From contig NW_003135351.1 of assembly GCF_000003605.2 (NCBI RefSeq), positions 315,991-379,990 of the forward strand: a stretch of DNA of 64,000 nucleotides, written 5' to 3'. The notes below the pieces were generated by a model. It made no database searches, was not told the DNA's origin, and worked only from the letters and a program-made list of their open reading frames with translations. Origin of the DNA: Saccoglossus kowalevskii. Its lineage: Eukaryota; Hemichordata; Enteropneusta; Harrimaniidae. Shown one piece after another: positions 10,068 to 23,469 of this stretch (position 1 is its first letter; each line of letters begins with the position of its first letter). The position numbers and the translations under genes are program-made.

Positions 10068-13000
10068 ATGCCTGGGCGTGGAGACTATCAATCATTGGAC
10101 ATAGAACGGGATGTAGTTCACGGAGTCAATCGGCACAGGTAACACAAACTGCAATAATGCTGGTGTCATGGTGACACATGTACCCGTCATCATTTTGAAT
10201 GGCAATGTGCATTATCAACAGTCTCGATAATGTATGTATTCCTGCATCTACAATTGTAAAGTAACTGCATTCAGACAGTGTTAATATTGTGGAGCTACAT
10301 CATAAGTGGAATATCCTAACGACCCCCCAAAAAAATTACCCACAAAACCTTCAAATATTTTTCTTTCCAACGCTCTGCATAATTTACAGATAATAAATGA
10401 ATAATTGAAAATATTAAAATTTTAAAAAAGTGAAACGTTTTGGAAACCGCTTTCTTATACGTTTTTGTCAAACTCACACCGGTTGAATGGTTATGTAAAT
10501 TATTCGCTCACCCCACGTATGATTTAAAGTTGGTCCTGAAAGAGGACTCGATCTTAAATAGCATTTTGGGTATAATACTTTGAGCTTTTTTCGTTTCATA
10601 TTTATATTCCAAAGCTTTCGCGCTTTGCTTCGAAAACACAATAAGTTAATAATATTTTAAAGTATTTACAGAGAGATGATGTCATATCCGCGAATGACCG
10701 GTCAGAAATTTCTGCATCAAGTCAGTTACACTATCTAAACACATGCCTCTCTGCTCAAGATTCCCACTTTCCTCCAAAAAAAACAACCTGTCCGTAATAT
10801 TCTGACATCACCACCCAGAAATAATAATTGCAGAAATAATAAATCATCATTTATTATTATTATATATTCTAGAACACGAACGAGCGTTGCCTGCAGTCAG
10901 GTCTTTGCCTTACTACATATCGTAGTCGGACTGGTTTTGCCACTAGCTTACGCCTTTCAAACGTTTCAGAAGAAAAACCTGCATAGCAAAAATTTAGAGT
11001 TCTGGCAACTTGACGCTTATACTATTTATTTGTATGGATTGTCGATTATATGTATATTGGCTATGATAGCGTTTGGAATGCTGAAGACACATGATGGGAA
11101 ACAGAGCCACCAGTTCGCCTCGGAATTCATTAAATGTAATCATTTTTTCGTAGATTCTTACCAGTGTGCTCATAACGTTTCTGATTTTAAATCTTCAAAG
11201 TGTTAATTTTCAACAATAATTTCAATTATTCTTCAATTCAATAGTTGGCGCCGCTTTGTTTGGGGTATGTGGCATGTTGCAAGCTGGATTCAAGTTCGGC
11301 TCAATATTACACGACCATAATTGTGAGAACTGTGATAACCATCGTGAAAGTATTGGTGCTACTGAATCGCTACTGACCATGCTGTTCATATTGATACTCT
11401 TTTTATTCGTATGTGCCTACTCTAACAGATGCATAACAAAATGGAAGAGATGTGCAAGGTATTACAACTTAATGCATGTTGTGTTGTAATTAAAGGGCAG
11501 TGGTCGTCCTCCCGCGTTGTGTTCAATATGGGACACACAGAGACGTAAACAACGCGTGATAAGTTCATTGTTTGTTTATATCAAATTCGGACACACAATG
11601 CGCGACGACCATCGCCTCTTAAGAAACTCGAAGTGTTTTTACAATCTAACGAAGCCAAACACAAAGTGTGCATATTATTTACCAGTTTTTGTATAATAAT
11701 TATTCAATTTTCGGCTTTTGCTTCAATATCTTAAGTATTAATCATCACATCTCAATGAAACATAGTACACGTATGATCTGAAACAATGGACAAACCTGAT
11801 TGTTTTGCGGTTGACTATGTTTCCCATGAATATTATAAGAACTAATCATTGCATTCCAAATTACATAGGTGTTTTAGGTCAATGCACATGACCGATTAGT
11901 CGAAGTCCGTGCATATTAATTAGCTATTTTGTATAATACTCCCGTATCAAAGAAACATAGTACATAAATACCCCACCAACATGATTAATTTAATACTGAA
12001 AACCATGCATATTGATTACCTAACTTATATTCAGATATCCCCAAAAATCAAATTTAATTACTTGTACTTGTATCTGTGGCTCTTGAATAAAACAGACTCA
12101 GACCACATTTGTGCAGTCATTAAATTGTTTTCACGTTCAGGGTCTCAAATAGCAGACTTATATCGTGTCAAGTAAGTAATAATAAAAACAAAACTATTTA
12201 CTAACACAGAGTGGCGTTAATGGTATTATGGGCAACGTGTATGGGCTCTTGGAGTGGACTGTTTGTGGATGAAGTCATGTACGATATTGAACACAGTGAA
12301 TTTAATTATGGAACATGCATGCAAAAAATATCGCCTATATTGCAGCTCACGAACTTTCAATATATAGTTAATCGCAACAGAAATAATGGTAAGCACCGCC
12401 TGTGTATTCGATTCTACATTTGCCACTTATTTGACTTTAATATGTAATAACCAAACATACGCAACCATTCAACCAGCCAAACATACCGAGACAGTTTACA
12501 AATAAATCACTGTATCACTACAATTCACGTTCAGATATATTAACAATGTACGCTCCATCAACAATTCAAAATGTGATTATTATTTTTCAATGATATCTTA
12601 TATATCATGTTTAACTTGAAACTAAATTATCTGTTTCAAGTTCCGGCCTTGAGTTTGATTCTAAGCGGTCAACCCCCTAACTAAGATAGATGATTTTAAT
12701 TGTACTGTCATCACGATTTTCCAACACATTTACAGCAATATCCCACTCCCTCCTACTGTAAAAACATGAGATATACATTATCCAATTCGTTCGTTATGCC
12801 CGGGCCTGTAGTTACAAGTGTAGACTTGTTACCAAACGCATCAGCGTGGTATTAAGAGTTTGTTTTCAGGAGTGGGTGATACCAAGGTGGAAAATCGATG
12901 TACACATGGGGGTAATTCCCGGAATTGCAATAGAGAGGGTTCAGGCTGAAATACAATATATAGTGTTTTCATGTTTTGTCTGATATTTCTGTGATATTCT

Positions 13001-15281
13001 GCTGCTGTAACTAATGCAAGATTTGTTCCGAAATTCAGTGTATTGTGTGCACTTCAGGGTTATTTGTTTTTTGCTGAGAACACCCCTATTTTTTAATGGC
13101 AGAGTCGAACCAGTTTCACTCCCACTGGGAAATTTGCATTGTTGCTTGAATGATAGCTAATTAAATACATTTTCCAGACCGGCGGAAGAGTATGTAATAG
13201 CCCATTTTAACAGCCTATCATGTAATTTACATGGAAAGAGGCTATTCTATTTTACGCAGGAATAATTGAGAGTAGAATATACGAGGAATTGTATCAACAG
13301 AGATGTGTATAATGAAAAGTTATATCTATCCTTCTTTTGCATCGCTGAGCTTTTCTGTTTTGGTATACTGGTTTGAAAATGTTGAATTTGCATGCTTTCC
13401 GATGTTTTTTTACTGAAACACCCCTAATAGTTGAATCCCAGGTTTGGAGGAGAGTGTAACAGCGCACCACGTGATTCGTGTGAATACAATGGTGAAAGAT
13501 TGGCACGATAGGGCACCGCCCGATCTCGGTGGAACCACAGTCAGCTGGCGCACACGTGATAATAAAATAAATGCGATACTGTAAAATACTTTATTTTCGC
13601 TTGGAGTTTATTTTCGCTTTATTAAAATCCAGCAGATATCCTTTTTTTCCTATATTTCACATTAAACTCATCAAAAATCTGTGAAAATAAATTCCATACG
13701 AAACGCCCCAAAGCCTTTTCAGTGAAAATTAATTCCAGCAAAAATAAGTATTCCACAGTATTTACTTTTATGGGGGTCATATCACAATAATTTTACTGCG
13801 GGTGGATCTTTCGAGAGCCCTTTAGGGTTGATAAAACTCAGTTTCCTGGTGGTCAACATACATCAAGTTCTCCAAATCGTAGTATTCCATATGAAGTACA
13901 CCTAATATGCCAAAAAAAATAGCAGACGAAAATTTGTTTACAAAATAAAATAGTTTGGTTGCCAATGGGAATACCACGTTCATTTGCATATCGACCATGA
14001 AAATACCAAAAAAAAAAACATTATTGCATGGGTGATATGCAAACTAGTTTCAGTCGAAATAAGTGACTGCCTAAAAGTACCATTACTATTTTTCAAATTT
14101 CACTCACTCGGCAAGTATATTCCTGTACCCCAAAGGTAAAATATCGTATAGATTTCTCATTGTTTGGTAACTATTTGCTGCAAATGCAACAAAAATCAAT
14201 ATAAAAACATTACCCACACAGCATTCTACAGGTTACTTGTTTTATAAGACATTGCCTTCTTTCATCCAAACTATTATATAAATGGTTACACAGGGAAAGG
14301 CTAGTCTTAACATTCAAACTGTTTTGATAGATACAATAAGACTGTAGTGGAATACAATTATATCACTTCATCCATGTTTCATTAACCTATCCGGCACGGG
14401 ACTATAATATGTTTGTTTACGTTTTTTTCAATAGTAAGTGTGGGTAACGAGACATTTGATACTTTACAACATGACGCTGCACCGTTCTTGACTCCGGGGG
14501 CAATGGAATTTTATCTCATCATGTCTGGCTTCATGTACGTGATGTATGGAAATATAGAAAGAGAGATACGGATAACCAGGCTGTACGTGGAGAGAGACAC
14601 ATCACCCTGGACAAAAGTTACTTCGGAATGGGACTAGGTATTATCATGTTAGTGATCTCAATCCTGGTGACATGGGAGCATGTCAAATCAGAAAAGCATC
14701 CAGATAATCAAATAATAGGCAAACCGTCATTAATTTATTACGGATTTACCATTAGCGTGTATATACTGGCTATTGTGGGTAACCTTGTGTCCCACCACAA
14801 AATGAGGAACAGTGATACATGGGAAATCGACGACAATCGCGACGATGAAGTCAAACTTACTATGGTACTCATGTTTATTTCAGCTAGCGGTGATTTTATT
14901 AATAGCACGTTTACTATAATTGCGGCCTCGTTATCGATGCAATCCGTGCACCAACCAGAAATAATTATTGCACAGAACGTCATAAAGATCATTAATGTAT
15001 CATGTCAGGTGATATTCCTGTACGATGCGTTTCATAGAAAGCCACCAGATGAGTTCAAACCGACGTTTGTTCGTAACATCATGTTGTTTTTAGTTTTCCT
15101 AAACTTCGTGATTTGGTGGATGGGCATTTACGAACATAAAGATCTTGGAGTGTGTCCCATTCAATACTGTTTCTATAGTTATGAGATTTGGTCGATTGTT
15201 TTACATCTGGTGACTCCACTAGAGTTATACTTTCGGTTTCATTCATTCCTATTATACTTAGAAATTTGGATGAGGGGATGA
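10068..15281 (+). CDS. OTOP: Otopetrin-like proton channel, copy 2, with a 2-bp frameshift in exon 5
   Basis: Coding exons are 10068-10138, 10873-11135, 11245-11458, 12210-12388 and 14435-15281, with the same phases (2,1,2,1) as copy 1. Exons 1-4 are intact. In exon 5 the tract AAAGAGAGATA (about 14558-14568) is two bases longer than in copy 1. This shifts the frame, and translation would stop at 14635-14637 after the sixth membrane segment. The downstream frame resumes at once and is open to the stop at 15281, keeping QVIFLYDAFHRKPPDEF and ELYFRFHSFLLYLEIW. With only one lesion, in a GA dinucleotide run, this could be a recent null allele, a polymorphism or an assembly error. AATAAA at 15633-15638 may be the polyadenylation signal. 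Intron 4 is long (about 2 kb) and contains a MITE. Confidence 0.82.
11490..11622. mobile_element. MITE, family 2, in intron 3 of OTOP copy 2
   Basis: It starts TTAAAGGGCAGTGGTCGTCC and ends GCGACGACCATCGCCTCTTAA: inverted termini flanked by TTAA. The total is 133 bp. It lies 32 bases after the exon 3 donor, the same intron that carries related elements in copies 1 and 3. Confidence 0.7.
13576..13761. mobile_element. 186-bp MITE in intron 4 of OTOP copy 2
   Basis: The left end ATACTGTAAAATACTTTATT and the right end (read inverted) ATACTGTGGAATACTTATTT form imperfect TIRs of about 20 bp around an AT-rich core. Elements beginning ACTGTGGAAT with TTTATTTTCG are common in marine invertebrate genomes. 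No coding capacity is present. Confidence 0.6.
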
Positions 15282-15715
15282 TTAAAAAGTCCCGTTATGT
15301 TCTATATTTGTTTTGTGTGTAAGCTCACATGTGATAATACATTTTTAGATATATCGCACTATGCCCCGCGTTGAAATGATGATTTTGTATTTAAAGCCAC
15401 GCTGTTACGTTCAATTCATAATTGAACTTGAGCAAGAGAGTGATGTATTTGTATTTGCCGGGAATAACCTTTTTAGCATATATGGAACTTTCTGTGCCAT
15501 TTTTTTGTAATCCGTTCAAGGCGGACGTAGAGTCAAACTCGTCCAAAACGCATCCCAACCCAAAGCCCTGGGGGCGGGGCTTTTTATTAACAATTTACTG
15601 TTGAATGATGTCATTTGTTGTCATATTATTGGAATAAATCTATCTTGCATTTATTGACATTGAATCCTGGCGAGTGTAATTATTTCTCCAGCGTGAGTGA
15701 CATGTACGCTTCAAG

Positions 15716-15754
15716 TTAAAGCGGGAGGGTCGTCACCTGCTCACCCCGCTTTAA
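15716..15754. mobile_element. Internally deleted MITE, family 1 (termini only)
   Basis: The 39 bp run from TTAAAGCGGGAGGGTCGTCA through CCTGC directly to an inverted end CCCCGCTTTAA. The termini match the roughly 165-bp family 1 elements at 41787, 45397 and 53541, but the core is gone. Confidence 0.65.
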
Positions 15755-16091
15755 ACTTTACACCAACGAATCCGATAATTTTATGTAATCGACTGATGTG
15801 TGTTCTGTGATCCGTTTAATACAAATAAACCTAACCACGTGCACCATCTACGCCTCCGCGTCTACAAAAACAACTACCACTATGTATCAAGGCAAAGAAT
15901 TCTTATTATTCAAGTTCAGAAGATACTTATCTAAATTTCATAAATTGCATAAAAAGTACTTTCTAGCAAAATGGAATTATTATGACCATGAATAATTTGC
16001 CTCACGAGCAGAAAATGCAAAATAGCGCAATTTAACCAAAAATTACGAACATTTTAAAAATCGTTACATAACTGCATATTTCTATCTGTGT

Positions 16092-16295
16092 TATTGGGAC
16101 AACTCAGGGATATTATTGTATCCCTTGTTGGGGCCACTCAGGAATAATATTGTCTCTCTTGTGGGGGCCAATCCGAGATAATACTACCTTACTTCTTGTT
16201 GGGACTACACATGGATAATATTATCTCCCTTGTTGTTAGGACCACTCAGGAAAAACTTGTTTCTGGGGCCACCCATGGATAATATTATCTCATTT
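16092..16295. repeat. Degenerate tandem repeat, about 34-37 bp unit
   Basis: About six imperfect copies share the pattern TTGGGRCCACTCAGG, then ATAATATTRTCTCYCTTG. Copies differ by small indels and substitutions. I see no coding meaning. Confidence 0.6.
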
Positions 16296-16299
16296 TTAG

Positions 16300-18290
16300 G
16301 TTTAACACCGTGCGTTGCTGTTAGAATACTGTAAATAATGTGTGTAAGAAAGAAAAGAAAAACCCGTGCAATGTCTTTTAACTTACAACCGACAAATGTT
16401 TTATTCTCATTTATTGTACGTCTAATCCCAATTCCAGTCGATGGGGACAATGTGTAATCTTATTAGCTATGATAGTTTGTGATTTGTTTTCGCTTGCAAT
16501 CCAAAATGTCAGATTGTAGATGGAACGATTCTAATCGGGCCTCTAGATCTCTGATACCAAATAAAATGGGTATACCGGAAATGTTGATGTATTGGCATGA
16601 GTGCCGGACGTTGAAGACAATTTTACGTCTTATACCTTGACGTTTTGATTGCTGCTTCTCTTCAAGATGGACGTTTCGGCCGCGGGTGTTAAACTAAGGT
16701 CATTAGATTGAATGTTACATTACAAATTGCAAGGCTTTTAATTTATGCTGTGTATGCTTATTTTTTCCACTCTCTCTGCAAAATACAATTTTCAACTTCG
16801 ATAAATATGAAAAGATTATATATGTTACAGTTTGATAGAAGACGTCAATGGATCATGCATTCTACATAATTTTGTTGTAAATTACCACGGATCTTTTCTC
16901 TATCTCATGAAGGCACTGTACACGGACGTAGTTATACGAATTGACCAAATACATAAGTGTCACGAAAATAATTAGATAATGGATAACACCATACAAATAC
17001 GCCCTCGTGAGTCAGGAAACGCCTATAATACGAGATACTGAAGTTACGAACACATCTTAGGAAAAACTCGCCCTAATTGTAATTCAATGTACAATTAACA
17101 GCAAATGGAACTACGGGCAACACAGATCTCTTTATCGTTCACATTTAGTAACTCGAACTTTAATTTACAGTTTACCAAATGACAGTTAACTTAAGTTACG
17201 GACAATAACTTTTTTCAGTTTGTTTATTTCTTTTGTCGTCTCAACATCCGATCACGTAAATTTAATTTAAGTCCACTCAGCAACTGAAATCAAATTTTGA
17301 AACAAGCTTATCACATAGCAATACTACGGTTTGTAGATGATTACACAACAACGGCAACATCAGCAGCGACAACAACAATGTTGCCCGTAACTCGTAGCTA
17401 CCCATAAATTGAACATTGTTTTTCAAAGCTAGGCGTAGTTATATAAGGGCATGGTTAATTTTTGTAACTCGAATATTCAGCATGTCGTATGATACAAATT
17501 TGTTAATACTAGTAATGTCTGTTTGTCTGGTCCATTGCCGCGATGCACACGTCCTGTTTTCGATGTCACCGTTTGGTTTGGTCACGTGACCCGCACTTGG
17601 TCTAAAGTATGCGGACATCTTACGCAACACACTATTCTCAGCATTTTTATAACACAATGTCTAGGCTTCATAGAAAATAATATTTAGGTAATCACGTATC
17701 CCGGCTGCACCAAATAATGACAAATACTCTACAAATTATAACGTGAAAATATCACTGGAACAGAATGCTTTCAAAGGTGAATCTCCATAGCCAGGCATTA
17801 ACCTCTTGTTCTCTTACAATAGCACGAATAATCGACGCGTGGCTGCACTTCCGTCGCTATGACATACGCTCTACGCATGCGCAGCCTGATAACAATTTCA
17901 CCGACTTGTTAGTGGATATAAAAAGCACACACTGGTCTAATTGTCAATACCTGAATAGAATTCCACGTGGGCTCCGCATGACTACCTGGCACTAGTAGGC
18001 ATCTAGTCGCTTAACTTGACAACACGCTGTTGTATAAGGGTTTTCTTCAAACTCATACCAGCTAACTGGGTTGTCAAAGATTATTTCAAATTCTGTTAAG
18101 CATTCCTTGTAAGTTATAATAACAATCAGAACAATATTTATATATTTAATTTAAAATTGAAATCTAGCCAATAAAAAATTATGATGCAACTCGCAGATAT
18201 CAATAGAGATTGTGGGGAAAACCAGTTTATATTACCACGCATGTATGACCTATGTTCATCCTGGTTATCGGGACCGTGGTTGATTCTCTG
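16300..18290. other. Intergenic sequence without recognisable genes
   Basis: This stretch between OTOP copies 2 and 3 contains only short frames. The minus-strand open frame at 17439-17657 shows no known motif and no splice context, so I leave it uncalled. Confidence 0.45.
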
Positions 18291-18301
18291 TATTGTATTT
18301 A

Positions 18302-18428
18302 TATATAAATGAGTTCGCCGAATAAGAAAAATTACTTTCACTTTCGTATCATATAACAGGACGATACTGTATGCAATTTGTTATTGTGTAATAAGTGGTG
18401 CTGTGGTCCGTCATCAACGTGCCGTATT
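18302..18428 (+). promoter_or_regulatory. Probable core promoter and 5'UTR exon of OTOP copy 3
   Basis: TATATAAA at 18302-18309 is followed by TTTCACTTTC at 18336-18345, an exact IRF/ISRE core (GAAANNGAAA on the other strand). A splice donor, ATT|GTAAGTAA, lies at 18428/18429. An acceptor (CTGCTTCAG, AG at 18398+1000, i.e. 19398-19399) precedes the start codon of copy 3. A first exon of roughly 100 nt starting about 30 bases after the TATA box would fit. No transcript supports this. Confidence 0.45.
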
Positions 18429-19412
18429 GTAAGTAATGTTCATCATGTATATACATCTGATATGTAGGTAAGCTTTAATTGACAACGCCAAGGTTTGATG
18501 AGGATACAACAGTAGTTATATACTCTTGAATCTGTTGACTGACAGGTATATGTACAGTATGCATATATTCTCCATGCGAGCGTCTAATTCAGGGATTCAA
18601 TATTATGCAAATATTGACCGCGGCCAAGGTCGTATACTGATCATTGACATACCAAACTAATGCACCTGTTTATCGACACATCTGTATATCGACATTTTGT
18701 GTTTCAGTTAGTGTACACCCTGGTGGGTATATACTAGTCACTTGTATCAATCACTACATGAATGCTTACAGGTGGAGCTCTTTGGGTTGGTAAATGTGTC
18801 GTAAAAAGTAAAATTTCGCGAGAAAGCGGAATTTCCAACACGGACTGAATAATTGACACATTTACTTTGAAAATCTCTTCGGCACTTAACCTTCATATTT
18901 ATAAATTAAAATGGTGACGGCTTCCAAGAAATAAAGATCATCTTCTGAGAAATCAATGTGTACGGATCAAATAACAACAATTATGGTGAATGGTCGTTTC
19001 GTAGAAAAAAACGATTCTAATTTGTATCATGATACTTTATTAGGCAATATCGACGACACAGGTCATGAAAACAATGAAATGCAAAACGTTTTTTGTTATG
19101 ATTTAGTATATAATTTATTCGGAATTATTTGTATAAATATTGAACGTCAATTTATATTATCAGTAGAAGTGATAATGGTCAGGTTTACCACTATGTTTTA
19201 ATTAACATGACATGAGCTCATACTGTACAATGCTCACTAAATTGTGTTTTAATGCTTCTCCAAGTGTCACATAGACTATATTATAATATGAGACAATTTT
19301 AATAAAATTGATCACTCATATTTTATATATACTTTTTGTTTAGATCCTATGCATTTCAATTTACGATCGAGCATAGACGGACTTTAATCTCTGCTTCAGT
19401 CGTCTCTCCAAA

Positions 19413-22400
19413 ATGTCAAAGGAAGAAAATGATCGTATAATCTCATCCTGTGAATTGGATGATTATTGTACGGTGCATAATAAAGATGGCGTTGAGTACG
19501 TAAATCTACGACGTTTACAGGTTAATCGAGAGTAAGTATATGATAGTTACAAATGGGTATAGTAAATATGTTTATTATTTAATATAATTATAGCGAGACA
19601 TATGTCATTGAAATGCTGTTAGTTTTGTTTTTTATAAATATGGGATGGAGCATGTGACCTCAAACCACGATTAGACACCATTTCACCACGATTTGACCAA
19701 TCAGAAGGATTGTGCGTCATCGGCCGTCAGTTGTTAGATACACGCTTCCGGGTAGATGGCAGCACACAGAGAAAATTGATCATGTCAGTTGGAGTTTCTC
19801 AAAAATATACAATTACCAAAGGGAGTTGAAAAATGTATCACTATAAAATACTAAATATAAAATAATGTTGTATCTACCTCTTCCTGTATAATGGACTGTT
19901 CTCCTGGCCAATTCTGAAACTATGCGACAACGTCCATTGGTCGAGGAAAACAGGAAGGGAAAGAAAAGATAAAAATATTGATATTTTTAATTACTTATAC
20001 TCTATTATGCAATGGAAGTATTCCAAAGTAGAAACGATAGTGTAGGTTATTCATTCCACTGATTAACAGAGTTTGAATAGTGCATAGTTCATGAGTAAAG
20101 AAACCTTAATGCTGCTGTCATGCGTTCTGTCCCAACCCGTGCTGACACTAGGATCTGCTCACTAATACAAGAATGCATATATGTAATTTAATTATCATAT
20201 AGTGTTATTAAACATTTGATTTGATATATCACATATTGTAATACATTCATTATTTAGAGCCACAATATTATTTTTATTTCAGATCAAAGGCGAGTGTGGC
20301 ATTTAGCCAACTCTTCGCCATTTTGCAGATTGTGGTTGCGATCGTATTGCCGTTCCTGGACATTTTACCAAACTTCAATGTTAATCATGGTAATTCTGAA
20401 AATGATGTGAGACGATGGAATATCTCCAAACATTTATGGTTTATTTACTTACATGTGTCATCAATATTATTCATAGTTTGTATCAGATTTTCTGGTATGA
20501 TGGTTCCACATTCAACCAACCAGCGCCAGCAGTCTGGTTCTGCTTTTGTTAAAGGTATGATCGTTTTTGCTTGGGGTCTATGTAAAGGGTAAAGGCACGA
20601 ATGGAGTGTATATGTGTACAAAAATGGCCAACACATATGGGAGCGAATTATCCAATAGTGCATTATTTGACTTACAATACATCACAACACTGGAAGTTTG
20701 TACTGGCTAATTACCTTCAACTACTTGTGTTGGTGTGACTGTGTACACGTGCCCGGACTTTGTCTAGCATTTACTTATATAACAATCGGTCAGAAAATTC
20801 TTTTCCAAAACAGTCAGATCACGTGCATGCACTATTGTAACTGACGTTTGATATATACACTAGTCAAGATATTTGATGGTTAATATTTAAATTATGTCTA
20901 GCTTATTATTGCCATGCCAACATTCCAAATATTGTAACAAAAACACGCGTTGGGGATTAGCGTAGAACACACCACGAGACAGATGGATGTGAGAGCGAGG
21001 TCCGAAACAACTCTCTGATGTTCTGTGGGGAGAAATACTTTGCAATGGAGAATATTGGCCAGTAACGACATTTCACTCAATAATGCGATAATCACCAATA
21101 ATATTCACTAACTGCAACGCGGATCGCTGATTGGCTTTTTGGCCGATGTATAACTCAATTTAAATATAAATCGGAAACTCGATGATGCAAATTTGTAATT
21201 CAGGACGATCGACGAGTCTAACATTGACCACATTTTTTACACATACAATAACCAAGAAAGATGTACCCGACATTATGTTAATGTAGACGTAGACAGATAT
21301 AGATTGTGTTTGTCTAAGGCATAGGATCCTTCATCTCCCTCGAAATAAAATAAGTCATTTTTTTAGTTAAAACTTTATAGAGGGTTGTTTACATACTTCA
21401 AGTTGCAAAATGGGACATGCGGTCGCACATCATGGCTGAAAAGGCAGTAAAAAATTAAGCTACAAATAGCTTAATTTGTGATGTGATATCGATAAAAGTA
21501 TAACGAATAAAATAACTGTGTTTTCCATTTGCCAGGTGGTGCAGCACTATTCGGTTTATGCGGTATGGTGCTTTCAGGAATGCAGTTTGGCTCCGTGTTA
21601 GATGACAGCTATGCGAAGAGTGACATATATGTCTATGCTGCCCATTCCATCCTAGAGATTGTTTTTATACTCTTTCTGTGGATATTCGTCTGTGCCTACA
21701 CCAACGTATGCATACCAAAGTGGAATTGTTTTGCTAGGTAACTAAACGCGTTCGTTATTGGTTATCTAAGACCATACGTCGGTAAATAGTAATCCCCACA
21801 AAATGTTTTTTTGTTGTTGAATGACTATGTTGAATGTTTAAAGCGCGGTAGTCGTCTCGCTGCGCATATGCGACATTTGTGTTGATAAACATTGATTTTC
21901 CCACAATTCAATGCGTTCTTCAAATGAAAATCACAAGTATGAGGTTTGACCTGGGAGCAATTTGCACTGGAAATCTTGGAAACGTCTCAGTTCGTACTCG
22001 TTGATCTGCGCAACAGTCAAAGTCGTCATCATTGTTTATATGAGACCCATATGCACATGCGCAGCGCGACGACTACCGCGCTTTAAATTAGTTTTCACTT
22101 ATAAATTTTTACTAGATACCCTGGCAATCACAAATGGCTCATTCTTCAGAATCTCCTCGGAAGAGGCGCAATCGATGCATATATGTAAATCGTACATAAA
22201 CAACGATCTGTATTTGTGTATTCACCTAACTATAGATTACTCGTTTTGACAGGATCGCAGTTATGTGTCTGTGGGCAACATGCATCAGTGGCTGGTGCAA
22301 TGAGTTTGTCGGAGAAATTGGTCATCATTTCAAGAACCCATTCGACTATGACGTGTGTAACTCGTCAACTGTTAACTCAAGTGCAACTGGTTTAGGTGGG

Positions 22401-23469
22401 TGTTTTGGTGTGGATAATTACGAGCCATATTTGTATGTGTATGTAACTGTTAGTTGTCGAACCAAAGATGAAAATGGCTTATCAATATCGGTTCGTTGAC
22501 CGAACTCCCTTTATATGTGTTGGTTTGTCCTGAACACATCAGCCAGGTTAGCATTCATGTTAGTAGAGATATCTGAGCCGCCAAATCGAAATACACTTAT
22601 GTTAATTTTGGTTACTTTTATTTGATGTAGATTTTAGGAATGAGAACAACGATTTTAGTCACATGATTGAGGACTCCTCTGCTATACTCGTGCCGGGTGT
22701 AATGGAATTTTATCTAGTTATGTCCGGTTTTATGTATGTTATACATGGAAACATTGGACGCCAGGCAACGGCGCAACACCACGCGAAGGAATCTAAATAT
22801 TTTACTCTGGAAAAAAGTTTTAAAGGCCTTGCTCTGGGTGGCGTTATTCTAGTCTTGTCTATTGTTATTGTTATCTACCATGAGGTAGAAGAGGACGAGA
22901 ATGGCGAGAAGTCTGCGATCGTTTACTATTTATATGGCATGGCTATGTACCCGTTGACGATAATTGGTAATTTAAATTGCCATTTCAAAATGCGATGGGA
23001 CAATACTTGGAAAATAAACGACAGTCGCGAAGACGGTCTTCGTCTAACCATGCTGCTCCTATTTGTCTCCACATTGGGCATGTTCGTAAGTGCAATTTTA
23101 AACATCATAGCGTGTTCCATGTCACCTGAACCAGTGACCAATTACGCGGTTCTATTAATTCACGAGTGCTTCAAGATCGTCGAAGTGTTCTGTCAAGTTA
23201 TTTTCCTGTACGATGCCCTTCACAGGGATCCACCAAAGGAGTTCAAACCTGGCATCGTTCGGGAAATAATGATGTGTATGGCTATTGTGTATTTCACCTA
23301 TTTCTGGATGACTGTTTATGAGTTGAAAGCTGAAAAAGTGAATCGACTCCAATATTGTTTCTATGGTTACGAGGTGTGGTCTATCATTCTTCATTTATTG
23401 ACCCCATTGGGAATTTACTGTCGTTTCCATGCTGTTCTGATGTATTTAGAACTTTGGATAAGTGGATAG
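19413..23469 (+). CDS. OTOP: Otopetrin-like proton channel, copy 3 (5 coding exons, about 524 aa)
   Basis: Coding exons are 19413-19531, 20283-20554, 21536-21737, 22253-22395 and 22631-23469, in phases 2,1,2,1. A second in-frame donor at 22389 would shorten exon 4 by two residues. The N-terminus (MSKEENDRIISSCELDDYCT) is unlike copies 1 and 2, but the membrane core aligns throughout: LVPGVMEFYLVMSGFMYVIH, QVIFLYDALHRDPPKEF, YFWMTVYELK and GIYCRFHAVLMYLELW. No lesion is seen, so it is probably a functional multi-pass channel. It is clearly more diverged from copies 1 and 2 than they are from each other. The start follows an acceptor at 19398-19399. AATAAA at 24282-24287 is a possible distal polyadenylation signal. 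Confidence 0.87.
21838..22086. mobile_element. Full-length MITE, family 2, in intron 3 of OTOP copy 3
   Basis: 249 bp, beginning TTAAAGCGCGGTAGTCGTCT and ending GCGCGACGACTACCGCGCTTTAA: inverted termini of about 20 bp inside TTAA. The core (TGCGACATTTGTGTTGATAA, then GGAAATCTTGG and CAACAGTCAAAGTCGTCATC) is shared with the copy at 42345-42620. Confidence 0.75.

Noticed and set aside
16092-16295. Considered as a CRISPR-like array
   Set aside because: The units are degenerate throughout with no conserved-repeat/unique-spacer structure, and the genome is an animal's.
17439-17657. 72-codon minus-strand frame
   Set aside because: No motif, splice context or homology to neighbours was recognised.
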